Shown here: positions 8,282-17,945 of the stretch, piece after piece
Position numbering within the stretch: position 1 is the first letter of the stretch
How the letters are laid out: each line of letters opens with the position of its first letter
Assembly (NCBI RefSeq): GCF_006346395.1
Contig: NZ_VDMS01000001.1
Location: 248,001 to 312,000 of the forward strand
DNA length: 64,000 nt
Origin: Nocardioides plantarum
GTDB lineage: Bacteria > Actinomycetota > Actinomycetes > Propionibacteriales > Nocardioidaceae
Direction: 5' to 3'
The notes under the pieces: generated by a model
Databases searched by the model: none
Told to the model about the DNA's origin: nothing
Seen by the model: the letters and a program-made list of their open reading frames with translations, nothing else
Position numbers and translations under genes: made by a program

Positions 8282-9118
8282 GTCGCCGAGACCGACCGTT
8301 CCGACGACCGTCGTCCGGGTGTCCCCGCCGACCCAGACCACGTCGTCCACACGCGTCACGTGGACCCTCCCCCGTCGCTGCAGCACCGTGCCCTGCGCGG
8401 CGACGTACGACGACGGGAGCACCCGTCCACCGAGCCACTGGCCGATGCCGGCGTTGAGCGAGCCGGTCACCGGGTCCTCCTCGGGGCCGTAGCCCGGGCA
8501 GAACGCCCGCACCTCGACGGCGCACCCGTCGGGACCCGCGCCCTCGCGCCAGGGCCCGACGATCCCGACCTTGAGGTCGTCGAAGGCGCGGTAGTCGGGT
8601 CGGCACGCCAGCACCGTCTCGGCGTCGGTGACGAGCAGGCCCATCCAACCCGGCCCGTTGTCGATCCAGGCCGCCTCCACGAGGTCGTCGGGCGCGAGCC
8701 CCAGCACCCGGAGGGCGTGCGCGAGGTCGGGCTCGGCGACCGGACCCGAGCGCACGAGAGGCGGAGCCGCGAAGGTCAACCGCTCCTCCCGGCGTACGTC
8801 GACCAACCCGGCCGGGCACTCCTGCACGACCACGTCGGTGGACGCCGGCGCTCCCCCGGCCTCGAGCCAGGCGTGCGCCGAGCCGAGGGTCGGGTGGCCG
8901 GCGAACGGCAGCTCGCCGCCGGGGGTCCAGATGCGGACCCGGTAGTCGGCGCCGGGCGCCGACGGCGACAGCAGGAAGGTCGTCTCGGACAGGTTGGTCC
9001 ACCGGGCGAAGGCGGCCATCTGCTCGTCGGTGAGGGCGTCGGCGTCGTGGACGACCGCGACCGGGTTGCCGAGCAGCGGCTCGCTGGAGAAGACGTCGAC
9101 CTGGCGGAAGGCGGGCAC
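8279..9118 (-). CDS. PhzF-family isomerase/epimerase
   Basis: 279 residues with the PhzF double hot-dog (diaminopimelate epimerase-like) fold signatures: QVDVFSSEPLLGNPVAVV at the N-terminus, NLSETTFLL carrying the catalytic Glu (Glu45), PFAGHPTLGSAHAWL and DPVTGSLNAGIGQWL. PhzF enzymes isomerise small metabolites; outside phenazine clusters the substrate is generally unknown, and no phenazine genes are nearby. GTG start with CAGACT six bases upstream. Confidence 0.88.
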   Translation of the reverse strand: MPAFRQVDVFSSEPLLGNPVAVVHDADALTDEQMAAFARWTNLSETTFLLSPSAPGADYRVRIWTPGGELPFAGHPTLGSAHAWLEAGGAPASTDVVVQECPAGLVDVRREERLTFAAPPLVRSGPVAEPDLAHALRVLGLAPDDLVEAAWIDNGPGWMGLLVTDAETVLACRPDYRAFDDLKVGIVGPWREGAGPDGCAVEVRAFCPGYGPEEDPVTGSLNAGIGQWLGGRVLPSSYVAAQGTVLQRRGRVHVTRVDDVVWVGGDTRTTVVGTVGLGD

Positions 9119-9124
9119 GGCTGG

Positions 9125-9130
9125 AGTCTG
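9125..9130 (-). promoter_or_regulatory. -10 hexamer of the phzF-like gene
   Basis: CAGACT on the minus strand, six bases before the GTG at 9118. Confidence 0.5.
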
Positions 9131-9145
9131 CCCCAGCGTTCGTCG

Positions 9146-10735
9146 TCAGTGGGACAGCACGGGGGGCCGGTCGACGTCGTAGGTGCTCTCACGCACCTCG
9201 CACGCCACCTCGGGCACGGAGCACGCGACCAGGTCGTAGCCGGGGCGGGCGTCCCGGTCGCCGTAGCCGTCGGGGATGAGCGACGGACCGCGTCGCATCG
9301 CCAGCACGAGCCCGCCGTCGTCGTCGAACGACGCGTCGACCACCACGGCGTCCGCGGGCAGAGGGAGGGGGACGGGCTCCTGCCGGCCGACGTCGAGCAG
9401 GGTCAGGGTCGCGCCGGTGCGCAGGGCGAGGAAGCGCCCGTCGTCGGACAGCACGGCCCCCTCGCCCGCGACCTCGAAGCGGGCACCGCCGGGCACCGCG
9501 ACCTCCAGGAGCCCGTCGAGCCGGCGGCCCACCCGGACGTCGGACGCGACGTCGAGCAGCGCCGAGCGACGGGCCCGCACCCCGCGCAGGCCCCGGGTGC
9601 CGGTCGGGCGGGCGGTCACGACGACCGACCCCGTGGCGGTCTCGGCGTAGACCCGGGAGCCGTCGATCGCCACGACCCGGGCGCCGCGGCCGACGGCGAC
9701 CTGGTCTCGGCCACCACCCAGGACCTGGACGACGAGCTCGCCCGTGCCGGCCTGCACCCACGACGCCACCGAGCCGGTCGCGACCGCCTGCCGCCCGGGC
9801 GCCGTACGACCGAGCGTGGTGACCTCGCCGCCGGTGTGGACCTGGACGACGCGGCCGGCGCCGTCGGTCGTCACGACGCCCCGGTCGGTGCCGGCCAGCG
9901 ACGTCACCCCGGCCAGCAGGACGCCGGAGGGGCGTCGGTCGCGGCGGTCGGTCCGGTCGCCGTCGTCGGGCAGGTGGACCACGCGGCCGTCGGACCACGC
10001 CACGGGCACGCCCCGGCTCCCGGGTGCGACCCCGGCGCTGCCCGGGACGGGGGTCGCGCCGGTGCTGCCGGGAGGTGTCGGGGACGGCGCGGGCTGCGGG
10101 TCGCGGGCCAGCACGACGTAGGTCAGCACGGCCGCGAGCACCAGGGCGAGGACCAGCGTCGTCACGGCGACCGTGCGGCAGTTCCGGGTGGACTGCCGGA
10201 CGAGGGCGTGCGCCGAGTCGACCCGCGCCACTCCGACCGGTACGCCGCGCGCGAGAGCCGCCAGGTCGGGGCCGGCCCGGGCGGTCCCGGCTCCGCTCCA
10301 CCCGAGGTCGGGGTCGGGACCCAGGGCGTCCTCGACCTGCTCGCGGGACAGCCCCGCCGCGGCGGCCACCAGCCGGGCCCGGGCGGCCGGCGTCAGGGTG
10401 TCGAGCTCGTCGAGGGCCCGGCGCAACCCGAGGTCGTCGCTCTCGCCGTCGCGCCCGTCGTCGTCACGCGACGACGACGACGGCGGCGGCGGTCGGTCCC
10501 ACCAGGCGGTGCGGTCGGACTCCCAGGCCTCGATGGTCTCGGCGACCAGGACGGTGTCGAGGTCGAGCCACGAGTCCTCGTCGGACCGGCCGCCGAGCCG
10601 CCCGAGGAACCCGCCGACGGCGGTGACCGCCAGCTCGGCGGCGTACGACGGCGGGGCGCCGAGGAGCACGAGGGTGCGCACGACGACGGGCCAGCGGGCG
10701 GCGGCGAAGGAGGAGAGCTCGTCGTCGTGGCCCAC
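9146..10735 (-). CDS. Membrane protein with degenerate sigma-factor-like head and extracytoplasmic domain
   Basis: 529 residues, GTG start. Residues ~10-50 (WPVVVRTLVLLGAPPSYAAE) recall region 2 of SigE-type ECF sigma factors, and ~105-138 (ALDELDTLTPAARARL, then GLSREQVEDAL) recall region 4, but the usual charged and aromatic core residues are missing. A single membrane helix spans ~189-210 (VAVTTLVLALVLAAVLTYVVLA region), followed by a Pro/Thr linker and ~300 residues of repeated short strand motifs such as VVATDGAG-like and FLALRTGA segments, suggesting a beta-propeller outside the membrane. It lies 27 bp before the phzF-like gene. Function unknown; possibly a sigma/anti-sigma fusion that became a sensor. 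Confidence 0.7.
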   Translation of the reverse strand: MGHDDELSSFAAARWPVVVRTLVLLGAPPSYAAELAVTAVGGFLGRLGGRSDEDSWLDLDTVLVAETIEAWESDRTAWWDRPPPPSSSSRDDDGRDGESDDLGLRRALDELDTLTPAARARLVAAAAGLSREQVEDALGPDPDLGWSGAGTARAGPDLAALARGVPVGVARVDSAHALVRQSTRNCRTVAVTTLVLALVLAAVLTYVVLARDPQPAPSPTPPGSTGATPVPGSAGVAPGSRGVPVAWSDGRVVHLPDDGDRTDRRDRRPSGVLLAGVTSLAGTDRGVVTTDGAGRVVQVHTGGEVTTLGRTAPGRQAVATGSVASWVQAGTGELVVQVLGGGRDQVAVGRGARVVAIDGSRVYAETATGSVVVTARPTGTRGLRGVRARRSALLDVASDVRVGRRLDGLLEVAVPGGARFEVAGEGAVLSDDGRFLALRTGATLTLLDVGRQEPVPLPLPADAVVVDASFDDDGGLVLAMRRGPSLIPDGYGDRDARPGYDLVACSVPEVACEVRESTYDVDRPPVLSH

Positions 10736-10764
10736 CGCCGTCGCCCCCGTCCGACCAGGTCCGG

Positions 10765-11034
10765 CTAGGGGTGCAGTGACATGGGCCCGTAGACCCGACG
10801 GTCGTGCTCGAACAAGGTGACCTGGTCGACCCCGGCGGCGGCGAGCTCACCGAAGAGCTCGCCGACCCAGGACTCGGCATCGGCCTGACTGGCGAAGCGC
10901 TGCTCGACCAGGCCGTCGACGTGGTCGCCGGTGGGGGTGACCTCGGCCCCGGCGGCGTCCTCGAGCCGCCAGGCCCAGGGGCGCTCGGCGACCGTGGGAC
11001 GGCGGAAGGTGGGCGGCTGGTCGGGGAGGTTCAC
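10765..11034 (-). CDS. Small conserved hypothetical protein
   Basis: 89 residues, soluble and acidic, without Cys or a membrane segment. It opens with MNLPDQPPTFRRPT and contains the helix QADAESWVGELFGELAAAGV and a C-terminal YGPMSLHP. I do not recognise a named family, although short actinobacterial proteins of this style are widespread. The ATG lies four bases after the gcvT stop on the same strand, so it is almost certainly cotranscribed and translationally linked to gcvT. Confidence 0.75.
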   Translation of the reverse strand: MNLPDQPPTFRRPTVAERPWAWRLEDAAGAEVTPTGDHVDGLVEQRFASQADAESWVGELFGELAAAGVDQVTLFEHDRRVYGPMSLHP

Positions 11035-11037
11035 GGC

Positions 11038-12156
11038 TCAGGACTCCCGCACGGAGGTGTCGACGAAGGGCAGGGGGCGGACCTGGAAGAGCTCACGACG
11101 GCCGCGGACGTCGACGCCCACCTGGGCCTCGGGGTCGACGACGGTCGACAGCAGGGCGAGCGCGATGCCCTTCTTGAGCGTCGGCGAGAACGTGCCGGAC
11201 GTGATCTCGCCGAGCAGCACGTCGGGCGTCAGCGACACGCTCATGTGGGGCCGGGGAATCGCCCGGCCGGTCGACTCCAGGGCGACCAGGCGACGCCGGG
11301 GACCGGCCTGCTTCTCGGCCAGGAGCGCGTCGCGGCCCCAGAAGGCGTCCTTCTTCCACCCGACCGCCCAGCCCAGGCGGGCCTGGTTGGGGGTGACGGA
11401 GAGCGAGATGTCCTGGCCGTGGAGCGGGTAGCCCATCTCGGTGCGCAGCGTGTCGCGTGCGCCCAGCCCACAGGGCGCGACGCCCAGCGGCTCCCCGGCG
11501 GCGAGCAGCGCGTCCCACAGCTCGACGGCGACGGCGTTGGGTGCGACGAGCTCGTAGCCCCGCTCACCGGTGTAGCCGGTGCGGCACACGGTGACCTGGC
11601 TGTCGGCGTACGGCGCCTCGACGAAGCTCATGTAGTCGTGGCCGGTCGGCAGCCCGACCGCCTCGAGCACCTCGTCGCTGCGCGGGCCCTGCACGGCCAG
11701 CACGACGAAGTCGCGGTGCTGGTCGGTCACCTCGACGCCGTCGGGCGCGGCGGCGCGCAGCAGGCGCACGACCTCGGCGGTGTTGGCCGCGTTGGGGATC
11801 AGGAAGACGTGCTCGTCGTCGCGGTAGTAGGCGATGAGGTCGTCGACGATGCCGCCGGTCTCGTCGTCGCAGCACAGCGTGTACTGGGCCTGGCCGGGCG
11901 CGATCTTGCGCAGGTCGTTGGACAGCGTGGCGTTGACGAACGCAGCGGCACCGGGCCCGGCGACCAGCGCCTTGCCGAGGTGGCTGACGTCGAACACGCC
12001 GACGGCGGTGCGGACGGCGGTGTGCTCCTCGACCACGCCGGCGTACTGCAGCGGCATCGTCCACCCGCCGAAGTCGGCGAACCTGGCGCCGAGCGCCGCG
12101 TGTCGGTCGTGCAGGGGCGAGCGCAGCGGCTCAGGGGGACCGGCAGCCTCGGACAT
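11038..12156 (-). CDS. gcvT: Glycine cleavage system T protein (aminomethyltransferase)
   Basis: 372 residues. Takes the aminomethyl group from lipoylated GcvH, releasing ammonia and giving methylenetetrahydrofolate. Typical segments: [20 protein letters not shown] at the N-terminus, [10 protein letters not shown] (folate-binding Asp), [11 protein letters not shown] and the [20 protein letters not shown] block. gcvH and gcvP are not in the window. AACCTA (TAGGTT on the coding strand) seven bases before the ATG marks a leaderless start. No glycine riboswitch is possible, since the divergent gap to pepA is only 65 bp. Position matches the mycobacterial gcvT-pepB order. Confidence 0.96.
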   Translation of the reverse strand: MSEAAGPPEPLRSPLHDRHAALGARFADFGGWTMPLQYAGVVEEHTAVRTAVGVFDVSHLGKALVAGPGAAAFVNATLSNDLRKIAPGQAQYTLCCDDETGGIVDDLIAYYRDDEHVFLIPNAANTAEVVRLLRAAAPDGVEVTDQHRDFVVLAVQGPRSDEVLEAVGLPTGHDYMSFVEAPYADSQVTVCRTGYTGERGYELVAPNAVAVELWDALLAAGEPLGVAPCGLGARDTLRTEMGYPLHGQDISLSVTPNQARLGWAVGWKKDAFWGRDALLAEKQAGPRRRLVALESTGRAIPRPHMSVSLTPDVLLGEITSGTFSPTLKKGIALALLSTVVDPEAQVGVDVRGRRELFQVRPLPFVDTSVRES

Positions 12157-12163
12157 GGCTCGA

Positions 12164-12169
12164 AACCTA
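12164..12169 (-). promoter_or_regulatory. -10 hexamer of gcvT
   Basis: TAGGTT on the minus strand with a seven-base gap to the gcvT ATG; back-to-back with the pepA promoter. Confidence 0.55.
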
Positions 12170-12209
12170 CCCCCGCGCCCACATGATCGGCGCGGCGGTC
12201 GTCGCGCCG

Positions 12210-12215
12210 TAGGCT
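12210..12215 (+). promoter_or_regulatory. -10 hexamer of pepA
   Basis: TAGGCT, six bases before the GTG start at 12222. Confidence 0.6.
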
Positions 12216-12221
12216 CCCGGG

Positions 12222-13721
12222 GTGACGACGTGGACCCTGCGCAGCGCCAGCCCCGCCAAGACCCGATGCGACGCCGTCGTCGTGGGGGTGCTGTCGGGCG
12301 GCTCCCGCCCGACGCTCGCCCCGGGTGGTGACGACGTCGCTGCCGCCTACGGCCGCCGGCTCGCGCCGCTGCTGGCCACGCTCGGCGTGACCGGCAAGCC
12401 CGGCGAGGTCGTGAAGGTGCCGACGTCCAAGACGATCTCCTCCCCGGTGCTGGTGCTCGTCGGGCTGGGCTCCGAGGTCACCGCGACCGGCGTACGCCGC
12501 GCGGCGGGTGCCGCAGCCCGCGCGGTGTCCAACGCCGCGTCCGTGGCGCTGGCCCTCCCGGCCGACTCGGCCCCGCTCGTGCGGGCCGTCGCCGAGGGCT
12601 ACGCGCTGGGCGGCTACACGTTCACGACCTACAAGAAGTCGTCCGCTGCGGCGAAGGTGCCCGGTGAGGTCGTCGTGCTCAGCCCGGCCGCACGCAAGAA
12701 GGACGTGGTGGCCGCCTTCGAGACCGGACAGGTCCTCGCCGCCGCGGTGTCCCTGACCCGCGACTGGGTCAACACCCCGCCCAACGACCTGCGTCCCCCG
12801 TCGTTCGCCGAGGCCGTGGTCACCGCGGTCAAGGCCCGCCCGCGCGGGTCGGCCAAGGTCAAGGTCGAGGTGCTCGACGAGACCCGGCTGGCCGAGCTCG
12901 GCTGCGGCGGCATCCTGTCGGTGGGCCAGGGCTCCGACGCCCCGCCGCGGCTCGTCGAGCTGCGCTACGAGCCCAAGGGCGCCACCCAGCACCTCGCCCT
13001 GGTCGGCAAGGGCATCACCTTCGACACCGGCGGCCTGTCGATCAAGCCCGCGGCCAACATGCACGAGATGAAGTCCGACATGGCCGGAGCCGCCGCGGTC
13101 GTCGCGGCCACGCTGGCGATCGCCGACCTCGGACTGCCGATCCGCGTCACGGCGTACGCCTCGATGGCCGAGAACATGGTCGGCGCCGCCGCGACCCGCC
13201 CCGGCGACGTCGTCACGATGTACGGCGGCACCACCGTCGAGATCCTCAACACCGACGCCGAGGGCCGCATGGTGCTCGGCGACGCGTTGGTGCGGGCCAC
13301 CGAGCAGGAGCCCGACGTCATCCTCGACGTCGCCACCCTGACCGGCCACATGGTCGTCGCGCTCGGCGACCGGGTGGGCGGTGTGCTGGGCGACCCGGGC
13401 GTCGTCGACGCCGTGCTCGCGGCCGCCGACGCGGCCGGCGAGGACCACTGGCCGATGCCGATCCCCGAGGCGATGGAGGAGCGGATCCGCTCCAGCAAGA
13501 TCGCCGACCTGGCCCAGCACGACTGGATCCGCTGGGGCGGCGGGCTCTACGCCGCCGCCTTCCTGCGCGAGTTCACCGCCGGGCTGCCCTGGGCCCACCT
13601 CGACATCGCGGGCCCGTCGTACAACTCCGGCGGGCCGCACGGACACGTCACCAGCGGCGGCACCGGCGTCGCGGTCACCACGCTGGTCGAGTTCGCGCGG
13701 ACGCTCTCGACGACGTCCTGA
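12222..13721 (+). CDS. pepA: Leucyl aminopeptidase (M17)
   Basis: 499 residues. Cytosolic di-metal exopeptidase that removes N-terminal residues during peptide turnover. The M17 signature [10 protein letters not shown] is at about residue 343; metal ligands also lie in [15 protein letters not shown] and MKSDMAGAA. The N-terminal ~170 residues form the usual less conserved macro-like domain. GTG start, leaderless promoter. Position beside gcvT and ahead of sucB matches pepB of mycobacteria. Confidence 0.96.
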   Translation: MTTWTLRSASPAKTRCDAVVVGVLSGGSRPTLAPGGDDVAAAYGRRLAPLLATLGVTGKPGEVVKVPTSKTISSPVLVLVGLGSEVTATGVRRAAGAAARAVSNAASVALALPADSAPLVRAVAEGYALGGYTFTTYKKSSAAAKVPGEVVVLSPAARKKDVVAAFETGQVLAAAVSLTRDWVNTPPNDLRPPSFAEAVVTAVKARPRGSAKVKVEVLDETRLAELGCGGILSVGQGSDAPPRLVELRYEPKGATQHLALVGKGITFDTGGLSIKPAANMHEMKSDMAGAAAVVAATLAIADLGLPIRVTAYASMAENMVGAAATRPGDVVTMYGGTTVEILNTDAEGRMVLGDALVRATEQEPDVILDVATLTGHMVVALGDRVGGVLGDPGVVDAVLAAADAAGEDHWPMPIPEAMEERIRSSKIADLAQHDWIRWGGGLYAAAFLREFTAGLPWAHLDIAGPSYNSGGPHGHVTSGGTGVAVTTLVEFARTLSTTS

Positions 13722-13766
13722 CCACGTCCGACCGCGCACCGGTCGTGACCGGCTCGCGCCGTCCGG

Positions 13767-14162
13767 TCAGGTGAGGGGCTCGTCCGGCAGCAGCCCCTGC
13801 TGGCGCCGCTGCTGCTTGACGCGTGAGTTGTAGTCGCGCATCCGCTGCGGGATGCCGACCACCGCCGCGTCGTACGACGGCACCTGCTGCTTGTTGCAGA
13901 AGTCGTGGGCCCACTTGACCGACGGCACCCGCCGTCGCGTCCACTCGCCGTCGTGGGCGACCAGGAGCAGGGTCACCTCGCTGACCGCGGTGCGGGGCTC
14001 CACGAAGCCCTCGACGCCGCGGCGCCCCTCGACCCAGGTCTCGAGGTGGAGCACGTCGACCTTGTCGGCGGCACGCACCGTGGTGGACCCGGTGCGCGCG
14101 CCACCGGTCGGACGACTCACACGCGGGCGGGACCCGCGGCGGAAACGGTCGAGGAATGCCAT
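13767..14162 (-). CDS. Conserved hypothetical protein
   Basis: 131 residues from MAFLDRFRRGSRPRVS. A basic N-terminal tail (~30 residues) precedes a compact domain with strands VDVLHLETWVEG, EVTLLLVAHDGEWTR and the segment FCNKQQVPSYDAAVVG, ending in a basic QQRRQQG helix. Homologues in related genomes are usually left unnamed, so no function is assigned. A longer frame to 14288 exists, but CAGACT lies six bases before the ATG at 14162, supporting that start. Convergent with pepA, with 45 bp between the ends. Confidence 0.75.
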   Translation of the reverse strand: MAFLDRFRRGSRPRVSRPTGGARTGSTTVRAADKVDVLHLETWVEGRRGVEGFVEPRTAVSEVTLLLVAHDGEWTRRRVPSVKWAHDFCNKQQVPSYDAAVVGIPQRMRDYNSRVKQQRRQQGLLPDEPLT

Positions 14163-14168
14163 GTGCCC

Positions 14169-14174
14169 AGTCTG
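14169..14174 (-). promoter_or_regulatory. -10 hexamer supporting the start at 14162
   Basis: CAGACT on the minus strand with a six-base gap to the ATG. Confidence 0.5.
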
Positions 14175-14313
14175 CCCCGCCGGGGCCGCGGGGCGCGGCA
14201 GAACCCCCGGGGCACCCCCGAGGCGCACTTGCCGACGGTCTTCTGCGTAGTGCAAGGATGGGTGCTCCGGCGGGTCGAGCACCCGCACACCGTGCAGACA
14301 GGGAAGGACCAGC

Positions 14314-15696
14314 GTGGCCGACTTCGACGTCCTCGTCCTCGGAGCGGGCTCGGGTGGCTACGCATGCGCCCTGCGAGCCGCCCAGCTCGGGCTGAGCGTC
14401 GGCCTGGTCGAGAAGGGCAAGCTCGGCGGCACCTGCCTGCACGTCGGCTGCATCCCGACCAAGGCCCTGCTCCACGCCGCCGAGGTCGCCGACAGCACCC
14501 GTGACTCGGCCCAGTTCGGGGTGCGCGCCACGCTCGAGGGCATCGACATGCCGGGCGTCAATGCCTACAAGGACGGCGTCGTCTCCCGCCTCTTCAAGGG
14601 CCTCACCGGGCTGATCAAGAGCCGCGGCATCACCGTGCTCGAGGGCGAGGGCACGGTCACCGGGCCGCGCCAGGTCACGGTGGGCGGCGAGGTCCACACC
14701 GGCACCCACCTCGTGCTCGCCTCCGGCTCCTACTCCCGCACGCTGCCCGGCCTCGAGGTCGACGGCGAGCGCGTGGTCACCTCCGAGCACGCCCTGCGCC
14801 TCGAGCGCGTGCCCGCCTCGGTCGTCGTGCTCGGTGGCGGCGTGATCGGCAGCGAGTTCGCGAGCGTGTGGCGCAGCTTCGGTGCCGAGGTCACCATCGT
14901 CGAGGCGCTCCCCCACCTGGTCGCCGCCGAGGACGAGGCGTCCTCCAAGGCCCTCGAGCGGGCCTTCCGCAAGCGCGGCATCGCCTTCCTCACCCAGACC
15001 CGCTTCCAGAGCGTGGCGACCACCGACGCCGGCGTCGCCGTGACCGTCGAGGCCGCCGACGGCACGCAGAGCGTGATCGAGGCCGAGCTCCTGCTCGTCG
15101 CCGTCGGGCGCGGTCCGTCCACCGACGGCCTCGGCTACGCCGAGGCCGGCATCGCGATGGACCGCGGCTTCGTGCTCGCCGACGAGCGGTGCCGTACCAA
15201 CGTCGAGGGCGTCTACGCCGTCGGCGACATCGTCCCCGGCCTGCAGCTGGCCCACCGCGGCTTCCAGCAGGGCATCTTCGTGGCCGAGGACATCGCCGGT
15301 CTCGACCCGCGGCCGATCGACGAGACCGCCATCCCCCGCGTGACCTACTCCCACCCCGAGATCGCGTCGGTCGGGCTCGACGAGGCCGCCGCGCGGGCGG
15401 CGTACGGCGACGAGGTCGAGACCCTCGTCTACGACCTCGGCGGCAACGGCAAGAGCCAGATCCTCAAGACGGCCGGGTTCGTCAAGCTCATCCGCCGCAA
15501 GGACGGTCCCGTGATCGGCGTCCACCTCGTCGGCGACCGCGTCGGCGAGCTGATCGGTGAAGCCCAGCTGATCTACTCGTGGGAGGCCCACGCCGAGGAC
15601 GTCGCCCCGCTCGTGCACGCCCACCCCACCCAGAACGAAGCGCTCGGCGAGGCCCACCTGGCCCTCGCCGGCAAGCCTCTCCACGCCCACTCCTGA
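14314..15696 (+). CDS. lpdA: Dihydrolipoyl dehydrogenase (E3)
   Basis: 460 residues, GTG start behind GGAAGGACC. FAD/NAD disulfide oxidoreductase that reoxidises lipoyl groups of the 2-oxoacid dehydrogenase and glycine cleavage complexes. Domains: FAD site LGAGSGGYACALRA (~residue 10), redox-active CLHVGC (~41-46), NAD site VLGGGVIGSEFASV (~175) and the C-terminal active-site base in HAHPTQNEALGEAH. It precedes sucB by 39 bp on the same strand, so E3 and E2 form one transcription unit. Confidence 0.96.
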   Translation: MADFDVLVLGAGSGGYACALRAAQLGLSVGLVEKGKLGGTCLHVGCIPTKALLHAAEVADSTRDSAQFGVRATLEGIDMPGVNAYKDGVVSRLFKGLTGLIKSRGITVLEGEGTVTGPRQVTVGGEVHTGTHLVLASGSYSRTLPGLEVDGERVVTSEHALRLERVPASVVVLGGGVIGSEFASVWRSFGAEVTIVEALPHLVAAEDEASSKALERAFRKRGIAFLTQTRFQSVATTDAGVAVTVEAADGTQSVIEAELLLVAVGRGPSTDGLGYAEAGIAMDRGFVLADERCRTNVEGVYAVGDIVPGLQLAHRGFQQGIFVAEDIAGLDPRPIDETAIPRVTYSHPEIASVGLDEAAARAAYGDEVETLVYDLGGNGKSQILKTAGFVKLIRRKDGPVIGVHLVGDRVGELIGEAQLIYSWEAHAEDVAPLVHAHPTQNEALGEAHLALAGKPLHAHS

Positions 15697-15735
15697 ACCT
15701 CAGGACTCCACTCCACAAAGGGGAACCGCTCACCC

Positions 15736-17724
15736 ATGGCTACCGAAGTCAACCTCCCGGCACTCGGGGAGTCCGTCACCGAAGGCACCGTCACCCGCTG
15801 GCTCAAGCAGGTCGGTGACACCGTCGCGGTCGACGAGCCGCTGCTCGAGGTCTCGACCGACAAGGTCGACACCGAGATCCCCTCCCCGGTCGCCGGCACG
15901 CTGCTGGAGATCAAGGCCGCCGAGGACGACACCGTCGAGGTCGGCGCCGTGCTCGCGGTGATCGGCGACGAGGGCGAGTCCGCCGGCGACGCCGACGAGT
16001 CGGCCGCGCCCGAGGCCCAGCCGGCCGACGACGGCGAGGCCGCCAAGAAGGCCGAGCAGGAGGAGCAGATCGCCGAGGACAAGGGCGAGCTGCCCGCCGG
16101 CGACGAGACGCCCGAGGCCGACAAGGACGCCGACACCGGCGGCGCCGGTCGCGACCTGGCGCAGGAGCGCGGCGAGGCCCAGGCCGCCGAGTCCGACCAG
16201 TCCGACGCCGCCCCCTCGAGCGGTGGCGGCAGCGGTGGCGGCAGCGGTACGGCGGTGACGCTGCCCGCGCTGGGCGAGTCGGTCACCGAGGGCACCGTGA
16301 CCCGCTGGCTCAAGAAGGTCGGCGACGACGTCGCCGTCGACGAGCCGCTGCTCGAGGTCTCCACCGACAAGGTCGACACCGAGATCCCCTCCCCCGTCGC
16401 GGGCACGCTGCTCGAGATCAAGGTCGAGGAGGACGAGACGGTCGAGGTCGGTGCCGAGCTCGCGATCATCGGCGACCAGGGCGCCTCCCCGGCCGAGGTC
16501 ACCGAGAGCGCCGCTCCCGAGGCTCAGCCGAAGGACGACGAGCAGGCCGAGAAGAAGGCCGAGCAGGAGGAGCAGATCGCCGAGGACAAGGGCGAGCTGC
16601 CCGCCGGCGACGAGACGCCCGAGAAGGCCAAGGAGCCCGCGGCGGCCAAGCAGCCCGAGCAGCCCGAGCAGCCCAAGCAGCCCGAGCCGGCCCCGGCTCC
16701 CGCGGCGGCGGCCGAGAGCGGTGGCACCAGCGGCAGCCCCAGCCAGACCCCGCCCACCGGCGGCTCGTCCGAGCGTGCGTCGAGCAGCGAGGGCGCGGGC
16801 TACGTGACCCCCCTGGTGCGCAAGCTCGCCGCCCAGAACAACGTCCACCTGGCCTCGGTGACCGGGTCGGGCGTGGGTGGCCGGATCCGCAAGCAGGACG
16901 TGCTCGACGCCGCCAAGGCCCAGGCCGCCCCGGCGCCTGCCGCCGCGGCTCCGGCCGCTGCCGCTCCGGCCGCTGCGGCGTCCGGTGGGGCCGCCCCGGT
17001 GACCCCGTCGCCGCTGCGCGGGACGACCGACAAGATCAGCCGGCTGCGCAAGATCATCGCCCAGCGGGTGGTCGAGTCGCTCCAGGTCAGCGCCCAGCTC
17101 ACCCAGGTCGTCGAGGTCGACGTCACCAACATCGCGCGACTGCGCGACCGCACTAAGGCCGACTTCCTGGCCCGCGAGGGCGTGAAGCTGTCCTACCTGC
17201 CGTTCTTCGCCAAGGCGACGGTCGACGCCCTCAAGCAGCACCCGAAGTTCAACGCCACGATCGACACCGACGCCGGCACGGTCACCTACTACGACCGCGA
17301 GAACCTCGCCTTCGCCGTCGACACCGAGAAGGGCCTGATCTCCCCGGTCGTCAAGGACGCCGGCGACCTCTCCATCGCCGGTCTGGCCAAGAAGATCGCC
17401 GACGTCGCCGAGCGCACCCGCACCAACAAGATCGGACCCGACGAGCTCGGTGGGGGCACCTTTACGATCACCAACCTCGGCAGCGTCGGGGCCCTGTGGG
17501 ACACCCCGATCATCAACCAGCCGCAGGTCGCGATCCTCGGGCCCGGCGCGGTGGTCAAGCGTCCCGTCGTGATCGACGACCCCAATCTCGGCGAGACGAT
17601 CGCGGTGCGCCACATGGTCTACCTCGCGCTGACCTACGACCACCGGCTGATCGACGGCGCCGACGCCGGTCGGTTCCTGCAGGACGTCAAGAAGCGCCTC
17701 GAGGCCGGCCAGTTCGAGATCTGA
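15736..17724 (+). CDS. sucB: 2-oxoglutarate dehydrogenase E2 (dihydrolipoamide succinyltransferase), two lipoyl domains
   Basis: 662 residues. Two lipoyl domains (about 1-78 and 173-250) each carry the lipoylated lysine in [17 protein letters not shown]. Long Ala/Pro/Glu linkers follow, then the E3-binding domain (~356-393, [15 protein letters not shown]) and the catalytic acyltransferase domain ending with [16 protein letters not shown] (active-site His). Actinobacterial proteins of this type can serve both pyruvate and 2-oxoglutarate dehydrogenase complexes, so the substrate is not fully settled. A 72-bp linker segment occurs twice with identical sequence. Confidence 0.95.
   Translation: MATEVNLPALGESVTEGTVTRWLKQVGDTVAVDEPLLEVSTDKVDTEIPSPVAGTLLEIKAAEDDTVEVGAVLAVIGDEGESAGDADESAAPEAQPADDGEAAKKAEQEEQIAEDKGELPAGDETPEADKDADTGGAGRDLAQERGEAQAAESDQSDAAPSSGGGSGGGSGTAVTLPALGESVTEGTVTRWLKKVGDDVAVDEPLLEVSTDKVDTEIPSPVAGTLLEIKVEEDETVEVGAELAIIGDQGASPAEVTESAAPEAQPKDDEQAEKKAEQEEQIAEDKGELPAGDETPEKAKEPAAAKQPEQPEQPKQPEPAPAPAAAAESGGTSGSPSQTPPTGGSSERASSSEGAGYVTPLVRKLAAQNNVHLASVTGSGVGGRIRKQDVLDAAKAQAAPAPAAAAPAAAAPAAAASGGAAPVTPSPLRGTTDKISRLRKIIAQRVVESLQVSAQLTQVVEVDVTNIARLRDRTKADFLAREGVKLSYLPFFAKATVDALKQHPKFNATIDTDAGTVTYYDRENLAFAVDTEKGLISPVVKDAGDLSIAGLAKKIADVAERTRTNKIGPDELGGGTFTITNLGSVGALWDTPIINQPQVAILGPGAVVKRPVVIDDPNLGETIAVRHMVYLALTYDHRLIDGADAGRFLQDVKKRLEAGQFEI
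16045..16623 (+). repeat. Exact 72-bp direct repeat within sucB (16045-16116 and 16552-16623)
   Basis: The linker after each lipoyl domain begins with the same 72 bases, starting AAGAAGGCCGAGCAGG and ending GACGAGACGCCCGAG. The copies are 507 bp (169 codons) apart, so recombination between them would remove one lipoyl domain and keep the frame. Confidence 0.85.
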
Positions 17725-17733
17725 GGTCTGAGG

Positions 17734-17785
17734 CACGACGACGGACGCCCCCGCGAGCTTGCTCGTGGGGGCGTCCGTCGTCGTG
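17734..17785 (+). terminator. Strong hairpin after sucB
   Basis: A 25-bp stem with one G-T mismatch (CACGACGACGGACGCCCCCG and its complement) and a two-base TT loop, starting 10 bp after the sucB stop. Confidence 0.8.
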
Positions 17786-17850
17786 ACCCGAAGAGGTCGA
17801 GCGAGCGCGCGACCGAGCTTGCTCGGGCGCGACCGCGGGTCGAGACCCCG

Positions 17851-17926
17851 CTGACCCGTCGCCCATGGGCGACGGGTCAGCGCAGAAATGACATCGACCC
17901 GTCGCCCATGGGCGACGGGTCGATGT
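17851..17926. repeat. Twin perfect palindromes between sucB and terB-like gene
   Basis: 17851-17880 (30 bp) and 17891-17926 (36 bp) are each perfectly self-complementary and share a 26-bp core centred on GTCGCCCATGGGCGAC. Only 10 bases separate them. They sit between convergent genes and could terminate the terB-like transcript or be REP-type elements. Confidence 0.8.
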
Positions 17927-17945
17927 GATGTGATCTCGGGCAGGA

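Noticed and set aside
6278..10768. 1496-codon open frame on the plus strand
   Set aside because: Antisense to the CDP-glycerol transferase-like, thyA, phzF-like and 9146-10735 genes. The open frame follows from the extreme third-position GC; its translation is repetitive Val/Gly/Asp/Arg/His with no domain.
12157..12221. Possible glycine riboswitch before gcvT
   Set aside because: The divergent gap is 65 bp and both genes have hexamers 6-7 bases from their starts, leaving no leader.
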